From contig JALOSG010000146.1 in the NCBI GenBank assembly GCA_025458665.1, positions 1 through 7,976 on the forward strand: a DNA stretch of 7,976 nucleotides, in the 5' to 3' direction. The notes beneath the pieces are model-generated. The model was not told the origin of the DNA and did not search any database. It saw only the letters and a program-made list of their open reading frames with translations. Origin of the DNA: Serpentinimonas sp. (GTDB lineage: Bacteria; Pseudomonadota; Gammaproteobacteria; Burkholderiales; Burkholderiaceae_C). Below, one piece after another: positions 1 through 6,105 of the stretch (position 1 is its first letter; each line of letters starts with the position of its first letter). The position numbers were made by a program, and so were the translations under genes.

Positions 1-1126
1 GCTTGGCGCGGTAGAGGGCCTGGTCCGCGCGCGCCAGCACGTCCCGGGAGAGCGCATCGGCCGGTGTGGCCGTGGCCACCCCGATGCTGATGGTGACGGA
101 GACGCGCAGAGCGCCCACCGGCACCGGCGCGTTCATGATCTGCAGCCGGATGCGCTCGGCCACTTCTGCCGCCTGCGTCGCCTCGCTGCCTGGCAGCAGC
201 ACGGTGAACTCCTCACCGCCTACGCGAGCGGCCATGTCCGACACCCGCAAGCAGCCCTGCAGGGTGGCCGCCACGTGCCGCAGCACCTCGTCACCCACCG
301 CGTGCCCGTGGGTGTCGTTGATGTGTTTGAAATGGTCCAGGTCCAGCACCAGCAGGCTGTAGGCCTTGCGGGTACGCAGGAACAGGCTGTGCTCACGCTC
401 CAGCACCGGCACCAGGGAACGCCGGTTGGCCAACTGGGTGAGCGCATCGGTCAGGGAGAGGTTGCGCAGGTGCCTGACCAGGCCGCCCACCACCACCACC
501 GCCATGGCCAGGTTGAACAGCATGAGCACCACGAAGCCCGTCACCACGAACAGGTTCATGAACGAAGAGTCGGCGAGCAGCAGGTACTCGGCCGCGTTCT
601 CTGGCAGCCAGAGTACGGCCAGCGGGCGCAGCGAAATCAGCACCACGATGGCCAGCACCGGGAATAGGCCCAGCGGCAGGAACAGCCGACCATAGCCGGC
701 ATCGCTCAGCAGCCGCTGCAACAGCCACGCCGAGCGCAGCAGGGTCCAGCCTACCGCCACACTGAAGAGGGCCAGCCGCACGACGATCCATTCCGTCTGG
801 GTGGCCCGTAGCAGCACCAGCACTACCAGCATGCCCAGCGGCACCAGCGTGTCCCAGCGACTCAGGGGGTAGCGCCCCATGTGGGCCAGCCCGCGCATGA
901 GTGCGTAGAAGCCACCCACCGCCATGGCACTCACGAAGGGGAGCAGGGCGCCGGCAACATGGCTGCTGCCCCCTTGCTCCAGCACCCCGCAGCCTACGGC
1001 CAGCAGCAAAAAAGCGGCTGCCCACCAGAAGCAGCTCTCCCGCCGAACCCCGAACACCAGACCCAGCACCAGCCAGGTGGCACCGTAGAGCACCAGCTGC
1101 AAGGACAGCAGCGCCAGAGGATTCAC
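1..1126 (-). CDS. Seven-TM membrane diguanylate cyclase (GGDEF), 3' end cut by window
   Basis: Predicted to make c-di-GMP from two GTP at the inner membrane. The frame starts at GTG 1126-1124 and stays open for 375 codons to the window edge. About seven hydrophobic segments fill residues 4-230, followed by a C-terminal GGDEF domain. Visible motifs are DALTQLANRR, LDLDHFKHIND, the active-site GGEEF at residues 303-307, and RVSD at 294-297, an RxxD inhibitory site at the canonical five-residue spacing. The visible end, ALYRAK, is the usual close of a GGDEF domain, so only a short tail should be missing. The GTG start overlaps the stop of the upstream GGDEF-EAL gene (shared GTGA, 1126-1123), implying translational coupling. 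The seven-TM block resembles generic membrane sensors; its ligand is unknown. All catalytic signatures look intact, so it is probably active and product-inhibited. Confidence 0.93.
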   Translation of the reverse strand, partial: MNPLALLSLQLVLYGATWLVLGLVFGVRRESCFWWAAAFLLLAVGCGVLEQGGSSHVAGALLPFVSAMAVGGFYALMRGLAHMGRYPLSRWDTLVPLGMLVVLVLLRATQTEWIVVRLALFSVAVGWTLLRSAWLLQRLLSDAGYGRLFLPLGLFPVLAIVVLISLRPLAVLWLPENAAEYLLLADSSFMNLFVVTGFVVLMLFNLAMAVVVVGGLVRHLRNLSLTDALTQLANRRSLVPVLEREHSLFLRTRKAYSLLVLDLDHFKHINDTHGHAVGDEVLRHVAATLQGCLRVSDMAARVGGEEFTVLLPGSEATQAAEVAERIRLQIMNAPVPVGALRVSVTISIGVATATPADALSRDVLARADQALYRAK

Positions 1127-2970
1127 ACGCGGCCTTCGGCGGTCCCGTCTGCAGCGGGGTGGAGGAAGCGGCGTGCGAACTCCGCAGCGGGTACCGCCGG
1201 CGACCAGAGATAACCCTGTGCCACATCGCAGCCCAGCGCAGCCAGCTTCTCGGCCACCTCCTGCGTCTCCACCCCTTCGGCCACCGTGGTCAGCCCCAGC
1301 TGCGAGCCAATGTTCACCACCGCCCGCACGATGGCCAGATCGGCCTGGCGGGCGTCCAGCCTGCGGATGAAGGACTGGTCGATCTTGAGCGTCTGGATCT
1401 TGGCACGCACCACCGCGTGCGAGTCCGACAGCAGAGACTCGGTGAGTTCCAGCTCCAGCAGACTGCCCTGTAAGCCGGCGGCGCCCAGCGCCTCGTGGAC
1501 CACGTCCTGCAGATTGCCTTTGCGGAACTGCACCATGGACACATTGACCGCCACCGGGCATGCAGGCAGGCCGGCCTGTTGCCATTGCTGCAACTGCTGG
1601 CAGGCCGTGCGGATGACCCAGGTGCCCAACTCGGTGATGAGCCCGGACTTTTCTGCCAGCGGAATGAAGGTGGACGGAGGGACGCTGCCGCGCACGGGGT
1701 GTTGCCAGCGCAAAAGCGCCTCGGCACCGCACAGAGCGCCGCTGCGCAGGTGGAACTTGGGCTGGTAGAAGAGCTGGAACTCGCCGCTGCGCAAGGCCTC
1801 CCGCATATCCACCAGCAGGCTGAGGTGGTCGGCCTCCTGTCCCTGTTGCCCGTCGAAGCGGCGCACTGTGTTGCGCCCCGACTCCTTGGCGCGCTGCATG
1901 GCCGTATCGGCATGCATGAGGAGTTCCTTCGGGGAGTTGCCATCCGCTGGAAACAGCGCCAGCCCAGCCGATGCCGTGATGCTGATCTCCACCCCGGACA
2001 GATTCACCGGCCGCGCCACGTGGTCGAGCCAGGCACGGGCCCGCTCGTAAGCCCGGGTGGTGGACATGACCGGGTCATCCACCCGGTGGAGGATGACGAG
2101 AAACTCATCGCTGCCAATGCGGAACAGCTCTTCGTGTTCCGAAAGCTGCTGTTGCAACCGTGTACTGAGCGCCACCAGAAAGTCGTCCCCCACCTGCGGC
2201 CCCAGCGACTCATTGATGCTCTTGAACTGGTCGAGGTTGAGTAGCACCACCGCGCCGGGAAGGGTGCGCCGGGAGGCTGGGGCACACAGGGATTGCAGCG
2301 CTTCGCTGGCCGACCTGCGGTTGGGCAGCTGGGTCAGTACATCGTGGCGCAAGGAGTGCTCCACCTGCGCCAAAGCCTGCGAAACGCGGGCGTTCTCGGT
2401 GGCAAGCGCATGCAGGTACTGCCGTTGGTCTTTGGCAATGTGCGAGGATGCAAATGCAGTCAGCCCCAGTACAGCGGCAATCGGCAGAATGAGGATGGGG
2501 CCAGCGACACCAGGGCCGGACCCCGGCAAACCTTCATGGGTGAATCCAACCCCGATCACCAGCGCCAGCTGCCCCACCAGCAGCGCCAGCATGGTGCGGT
2601 CGCGCCAAAGCATCACGGCGTACACCAGCAGGCCTGGGTAGGCCAGCAAGGCGGTGTCCCGCAAACCGTAGCCCGTGGCTGCCAGCACCCCCACCGACAC
2701 CGTCAGCGTCCAGAGCAACCAATCGGCGGCCAGGTCAACCCGACGACGCCGCGTGAACTCAAACGCCACCAGCAGGCTGAGCGAGGCCACCAGCAAATTC
2801 AGGGTCACCAGATGGCGCCCGGCAAGGCCGAACATCAGGCTCAGCGCCAGCAGGACGCCCAGCACCGCCAACACCACGGTGCGCATTCGCGCTTGCTCCA
2901 CACCCGGGAAGGCAGCTTCAGAACCCGGCCGATGCCATGTGGAACTCTGTTGCGGAGACTCGGGGGCCAT
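1123..2970 (-). CDS. Membrane GGDEF-EAL hybrid protein with degenerate GGDEF and EAL domain lacking the DDFG loop
   Basis: A 615-residue c-di-GMP signalling protein. Six hydrophobic segments lie at roughly residues 29-175, then a short helical linker, a GGDEF domain from about D210 (DVLTQLPNRR) and an EAL domain from about 389. The GGDEF signature is GSDEF (286-290) with no RxxD five residues upstream. The EAL domain keeps EALLRW (417), VNVS (N476), ELTES (508-512), LKIDQSFI (528-535), AEGVE (565) and QGY (Q585). Only 15 residues separate ELTES from LKID; the family normally has about 45, including the metal-binding DDFGTGYSSL loop, which is absent. Phosphodiesterase activity is therefore unlikely, and the protein may be a sensor or regulator. 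Two starts are possible: ATG 2970 (AAGG 10 nt upstream) or ATG 2886, which has GGAG 9 nt upstream and puts the first membrane segment at the N-terminus. It overlaps the downstream cyclase by 4 nt. Confidence 0.93.
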   Translation of the reverse strand: MAPESPQQSSTWHRPGSEAAFPGVEQARMRTVVLAVLGVLLALSLMFGLAGRHLVTLNLLVASLSLLVAFEFTRRRRVDLAADWLLWTLTVSVGVLAATGYGLRDTALLAYPGLLVYAVMLWRDRTMLALLVGQLALVIGVGFTHEGLPGSGPGVAGPILILPIAAVLGLTAFASSHIAKDQRQYLHALATENARVSQALAQVEHSLRHDVLTQLPNRRSASEALQSLCAPASRRTLPGAVVLLNLDQFKSINESLGPQVGDDFLVALSTRLQQQLSEHEELFRIGSDEFLVILHRVDDPVMSTTRAYERARAWLDHVARPVNLSGVEISITASAGLALFPADGNSPKELLMHADTAMQRAKESGRNTVRRFDGQQGQEADHLSLLVDMREALRSGEFQLFYQPKFHLRSGALCGAEALLRWQHPVRGSVPPSTFIPLAEKSGLITELGTWVIRTACQQLQQWQQAGLPACPVAVNVSMVQFRKGNLQDVVHEALGAAGLQGSLLELELTESLLSDSHAVVRAKIQTLKIDQSFIRRLDARQADLAIVRAVVNIGSQLGLTTVAEGVETQEVAEKLAALGCDVAQGYLWSPAVPAAEFARRFLHPAADGTAEGRV

Positions 2971-2999
2971 GGTTCAAACGCCTTGTGCCTGTGTTCCTG

Positions 3000-3026
3000 A
3001 AAAAAGTGGCGCCGGTGCCGCGCCAC
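3000..3026 (-). terminator. Intrinsic (Rho-independent) terminator
   Basis: Read on the minus strand: GTGGCGC (3026-3020), a 7-nt loop (3019-3013), the perfectly complementary GCGCCAC (3012-3006), then six T (3005-3000). A GC-only-but-two stem followed directly by a T tract is the textbook form. It acts on minus-strand transcripts. It lies about 150 nt after the acyl-CoA ligase stop and only 29 nt before ATG 2970 of the GGDEF-EAL gene. It may end the ligase operon with a long 3' UTR, or be an attenuator in the leader of the c-di-GMP pair. No T tract follows on the plus strand. Confidence 0.82.
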
Positions 3027-3079
3027 CCATGTTCTCCGGGGGCATTCCCGGCCATCACTTCACCCGGGACGCCCTATTG

Positions 3080-3112
3080 TTCAGCATTTTTTCAGCACTT
3101 GTTCAGCATTTT
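3080..3112. repeat. Three 11-bp direct repeats (TTCAGCA-N4)x3, candidate regulator site
   Basis: TTCAGCA begins at 3080, 3091 and 3102, an exact 11-bp period, each followed by four less conserved, mostly T bases. The motif reads TGCTGAA on the minus strand. Direct repeats spaced one helical turn apart are the usual architecture of OmpR/PhoB-family response-regulator sites, and TTCAG-N6-TTCAG resembles the known CreB tag TTCAC-N6-TTCAC in form. The block is AT-rich within a GC-rich noncoding gap, 110-140 bp upstream of the GGDEF-EAL start and upstream of the terminator at 3000-3026. Operator function is inferred only from spacing and position; I see no convincing -10/-35 pair beside it. Confidence 0.5.
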
Positions 3113-3173
3113 CCTAGCCGGCAAGGGGAATACGCCAACGCTTCGACCCACCACTGGCGGAGGCGTGGCCGAT

Positions 3174-4904
3174 TCAACCCTCCTGCTTCAGCTCCGGAAA
3201 ATCGTCGTCCCAGTACTCCTGCGGCCCGCGGGCCACCACGTTGCCCACGCGCCGCTCCACCTCCTGCGCGCGCAGTTGCACCCGGCGGATCTTCCCCGAG
3301 ATGGTTTTGGGCAGTTCGGTGACAAACTCCAACCGGCGCACCCGCTTGTAGGGGGCGAGCTGCTGGCGCGCAAAAGCGAACAGCTCGTGCGCCAGCTCCG
3401 GGCCAGGGGTGGCGCCGGCCGCCAGCAACAGGTAGGCCTTGGGCACGGCGGTGCGCACCGGGTCAGGGCAGGGCACGATGGCCACTTCGGCCACGGCGGG
3501 GTGCTCTATCAAGGCACTTTCCAGCTCGAACGGGCTGATGCGGTAGCCCGAGGCCTTGAACACATCGTCGGCGCGGCCCACGAAGGTGTAGTAGCCGTCG
3601 GCATCGCGGGCGGCGGTGTCGCCGGTGTGGTAGTAGCCATCGCGCATGGCCTCGGCAGTTTTTTCGGGGCTGTCCAGGTAGCCCACCATCAGGCCCAGCG
3701 GCCGGTCTTTCAGCACGATGCAGACTTCGCCTTCATCGGCTTCCTGCCCATCCGCGTCCAGCAAGGCCATGCGGTAGCCGGGCAGGGGCAGGCCCATGGA
3801 GCCCGGCTTCAGGCGCTGGCCCGGTGCGTTGCCCACCTGCGCAGTGGTCTCGGTCTGGCCGTAGCCGTCGCGCAGGGTCAGGCCCCAGGCGCGTTGTATC
3901 TGCTCGATGATTTCCGGGTTCAGCGGCTCGCCGGCGCCGATCACCTCGCGCAGCCCCAGCCGCCCTCGCCACGCGGCCAGGTCTTCCTGGATCAGCATGC
4001 GCCATACCGTGGGCGGCGCACACAGGCTGCTCACCTGGCAACGCGCCAGCACCTCCAAGAGCGCCTGCGCCGAAAAGCGCGGCATGTTGTGGATGAACAC
4101 GCACGCGCCGGCGTTCCACGGCGCAAAGAAACAGCTCCAGGCGTGCTTGGCCCAGCCCGGCGATGAAATGTTCTGGTGGATATCGCCCGGCCGCAGCCCC
4201 AACCAGTACATGGTGGAGAGGTGCCCCACGGGATAGCTCTGGTGGGTGTGCAGCACCAGCTTGGGTTTCGATGTGGTGCCCGACGTGAAATACAGCAGCA
4301 TCGGGTCGGTGGCCTGCGTGGGGCCATCGGGCACGAACTGGGCCGCTGCTTCGTAGGCTAGCGCGTAGGGCGTCCAGCCATCGGGGGCTGGGGCGCCACC
4401 CACGCACAGGCGCGTGAAGCTCCCCTCCAGCCCGGCGAACTTGTCGGTGTGCGCATGCCCCACCACCACGTGTTTCACCTGCCCGCGCTCCAGCCGGTCG
4501 CGCAGGTCTTCGGGGGTGAGCAGGGCGGTGGCGGGAATGAGCACCGAGCCCAGCTTGATGGAGGCCAGCATGGTTTCCCACAAGGCCACTTCGTTACCCA
4601 GCATCAGCAGAATACGGTCGCCACGTTGCACGCCCTGGGCGCGCAGGAAATTGGCCACCTGGTTGGAGCGGGCCGACATCTCGGCAAAAGACAGCTTCTG
4701 TTCGCTGCCGTCGGCCTCCACGATCCAGAGTGCCGTCGCGTCGTTGCCGGCGGCCATGCCATCGAAATGGTCCAGCGCCCAGTTGAAGGCGCCCAGCTGT
4801 GGCCAGCGGAACTGGCGGCAGGCCTCGGGCTGGTCCTCGCGCAGGCGGAACAGCAGGTCGCGCGCGGCGCGGAAGGCCTGGAGTGAAGTGCTTGGGTTCT
4901 GCAT
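3174..4904 (-). CDS. AMP-forming acyl-CoA synthetase (ANL superfamily, ACSM-like)
   Basis: A 576-residue adenylate-forming enzyme, predicted to activate a carboxylic acid with ATP and transfer it to CoA in the cytoplasm. Core motifs in order: phosphate-binding loop YFTSGTTSKPK (205-215), GYGQTETT (347-354), then YHTGDTA, VGRADDVFKASGYRI and FELESALIEHPAV at the hinge and start of the C-terminal domain, and PKTISGK with the catalytic lysine at K538. The set is complete and the length is normal. The hinge and FE(L/V)ESALIEHPAV segment resemble medium-chain acyl-CoA synthetases (ACSM) more than 4-coumarate or long-chain ligases; the exact acid cannot be read from sequence. The P-loop has TTS in place of the common TTG. 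ATG 4904 lies 20 nt after the aldolase-family gene's stop with no clear Shine-Dalgarno, so translation may depend on coupling to that gene. Confidence 0.9.
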   Translation of the reverse strand: MQNPSTSLQAFRAARDLLFRLREDQPEACRQFRWPQLGAFNWALDHFDGMAAGNDATALWIVEADGSEQKLSFAEMSARSNQVANFLRAQGVQRGDRILLMLGNEVALWETMLASIKLGSVLIPATALLTPEDLRDRLERGQVKHVVVGHAHTDKFAGLEGSFTRLCVGGAPAPDGWTPYALAYEAAAQFVPDGPTQATDPMLLYFTSGTTSKPKLVLHTHQSYPVGHLSTMYWLGLRPGDIHQNISSPGWAKHAWSCFFAPWNAGACVFIHNMPRFSAQALLEVLARCQVSSLCAPPTVWRMLIQEDLAAWRGRLGLREVIGAGEPLNPEIIEQIQRAWGLTLRDGYGQTETTAQVGNAPGQRLKPGSMGLPLPGYRMALLDADGQEADEGEVCIVLKDRPLGLMVGYLDSPEKTAEAMRDGYYHTGDTAARDADGYYTFVGRADDVFKASGYRISPFELESALIEHPAVAEVAIVPCPDPVRTAVPKAYLLLAAGATPGPELAHELFAFARQQLAPYKRVRRLEFVTELPKTISGKIRRVQLRAQEVERRVGNVVARGPQEYWDDDFPELKQEG

Positions 4905-4905
4905 G

Positions 4906-4932
4906 GTGGCTCAGGTGCTGTGGCTCAGGTGC
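4906..4932. repeat. 13-bp exact tandem duplication (period 14) at the aldolase-ligase junction
   Basis: GTGGCTCAGGTGC occurs at 4906-4918 and 4920-4932 on the plus strand. The proximal copy for transcription (4932-4920) contains the aldolase-family TGA stop (4927-4925); the second copy fills the spacer before the ligase ATG (4904-4902). It looks like a local slippage duplication that pushed the two genes apart and may have displaced a Shine-Dalgarno, since none is visible before the ligase start. Confidence 0.8.
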
Positions 4933-5758
4933 GGTAGCTCGGGTCGGTGCGTTCGAGTTTGCGCATCAGCGCCGGCCAGGCCAGGTTGGCACCCTGCCCA
5001 GCGGTGGCGTTCTTCATGACCGCACCCATGCCCGCCAGAATGGCCGGGTCCACCATCGTCAGTTCACCGCCGCCTTGCGCGTCGATCTGGATGCGGCAGG
5101 TGTTCTCGAAGATGTACATGGACAGCCATGCATCGGCAATGCTGTGGCCCACGGTGAGCAGGCCGTGGTTGCGCAGCATGAGGTACTTGTTCGTGCCCAG
5201 ATCGGCCTGCAGGCGCGGCTTCTCTTCGTCTCGCAGGGCCACGCCTTCGTAGTCGTGGTAACCCAGCGAGCCCAGCACGAAAGTGGACTGCTGGCTGATG
5301 GGCAGCACCCCCGCCTTCTGTGCCGATACCGCCACGCCCGCGCGGCTGTGCGTGTGCATGACGCAGGCCGCGTCCTCGCGCGCCTCGTGCACGCAGCTGT
5401 GGATGACAAACCCGGCCGGATTCACCGGAAATGGCGAATCGCTCAGCTTGTTGCCGGCCTGGTCCACGCGCACCAGGCTGGAAGCGGTGATCTCGTCGAA
5501 CATGAGCCCGTAGGGGTTGATGAGGAACTCGTGCTCGGGGCCAGGAATGCGCGCGCTGATGTGCGTGAACACCAGGTCCGACCAGCCGTAGAGGGCCACC
5601 AGCCGGTAGGCCGCGGCCAGGTCGCAGCGCAGCTGCCATTCGGCATCGCTCACCTTGCCTTGCAGCGACGGGATTTGCAGTGGCGCGTAGGCGGGGCGGC
5701 TAGCGTTCGTGGCGCCTGCCGCTGTGGCTTTGGGCTGGGGTAGGGTGGTGGTGTTCAT
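4925..5758 (-). CDS. Class II aldolase/adducin family protein
   Basis: A 277-residue protein of the class II aldolase/adducin fold. Relatives include zinc-dependent sugar-phosphate aldolases and epimerases (FucA, AraD) and many proteins of unknown substrate. The zinc-binding histidines are visible as HTH at H135/H137 (VMHTHSRAG) and as H198 in LRNHGLLTVG. By motif alignment the catalytic Glu of FucA (in SSEWRFH) is replaced by G116 in NPAGFVIHS (H120 conserved). This points to the adducin-like aldolase II subfamily rather than a genuine fuculose-type aldolase. The N-terminal 20 or so residues are Ala/Thr/Pro-rich and probably disordered. ATG 5758 has a good AGGAG 5 nt upstream. It is followed closely by the acyl-CoA ligase gene, suggesting the two work on one compound. 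Substrate unknown. Confidence 0.9.
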   Translation of the reverse strand: MNTTTLPQPKATAAGATNASRPAYAPLQIPSLQGKVSDAEWQLRCDLAAAYRLVALYGWSDLVFTHISARIPGPEHEFLINPYGLMFDEITASSLVRVDQAGNKLSDSPFPVNPAGFVIHSCVHEAREDAACVMHTHSRAGVAVSAQKAGVLPISQQSTFVLGSLGYHDYEGVALRDEEKPRLQADLGTNKYLMLRNHGLLTVGHSIADAWLSMYIFENTCRIQIDAQGGGELTMVDPAILAGMGAVMKNATAGQGANLAWPALMRKLERTDPSYRT

Positions 5759-5819
5759 CTGGTCTCCTGTGTTGTTATGGTGTGTTCCGGATGGCGTCCG
5801 CGGGCCCGCAGGCTTTCGC

Positions 5820-6011
5820 TCACTGCCCCTTCACGGCTTCGCGGATCTTCTTGTCCGTGTCGTATTGCGAGAGCGCGTACACCGCCCACAGCGCCGCTGG
5901 CGCCCAGCCAATGATGGTGAGTTGCAGCAGCAGGCAGAAGATGCCGGCAAACGGCCGCCCGATGGTGAAGAAGGCCAGCCAGGGCAGAAAAATGGCGAGC
6001 AGCAAGCGCAT
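5820..6011 (-). CDS. Pmp3/YqaE-family (UPF0057) small membrane protein
   Basis: A 63-residue protein with two hydrophobic helices (about residues 2-17 and 22-46) joined by a short TIGRP turn, then a charged tail (QYDTDKKIREAVKGQ). The opening MRLLLAIFLPWLAFF, the LTIIGWAPA segment and the closing YALSQYD match the Pmp3/YqaE family, which in yeast affects membrane potential and salt tolerance; the bacterial role is poorly defined. ATG 6011 has GGAG 8 nt upstream. It sits alone between the AttH-like gene (94-nt gap) and the aldolase-family gene (61-nt gap), so it may be its own unit or co-transcribed with either. No clear functional link to its neighbours. Confidence 0.85.
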   Translation of the reverse strand: MRLLLAIFLPWLAFFTIGRPFAGIFCLLLQLTIIGWAPAALWAVYALSQYDTDKKIREAVKGQ

Positions 6012-6105
6012 GGTGCAGACTCCGGCGGTGGGTGAATGGGTGGTGCTGGCCGGATGCCTCCGGGGCAGGCCACAGCGTAGCAGAACTGCCCCCCGCTGCC
6101 ACCCA

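Noticed and set aside
393..1226. A 277-codon minus-strand open frame
   Set aside because: It is out of frame with the membrane/GGDEF protein, whose frame is open from 1126 to the edge and carries the GGEEF and RxxD motifs; the other frame is low-complexity Gly/Ala/Arg.
3117..3140. Possible sigma-54 promoter (TGG...TTGCC on the minus strand)
   Set aside because: The GG and GC elements are two bases too far apart compared with the strict -24/-12 spacing.
2971..3173. c-di-GMP (GEMM) riboswitch in the leader of the GGDEF-EAL gene
   Set aside because: I do not find the conserved GEMM core or tetraloop/receptor arrangement; only the terminator hairpin and direct repeats are clear.
2937..4166. A 409-codon plus-strand open frame, and other long plus-strand frames throughout
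   Set aside because: They lie antisense to well-supported genes, have Gln/His/Arg/Ala-rich compositions and no recognisable domain; long antisense frames are expected in GC-rich coding DNA.
5800..5809. Palindrome GCGGGCCCGC upstream of the aldolase-family gene
   Set aside because: A 10-bp GC palindrome without a loop, T tract or repeats; no convincing operator or terminator.
6062..6092. Stem-loop (GGGGCAG/CTGCCCC, 17-nt loop) after the AttH-like gene as a terminator
   Set aside because: It has a large loop and no T tract, so termination is not supported; it may be chance in GC-rich DNA.
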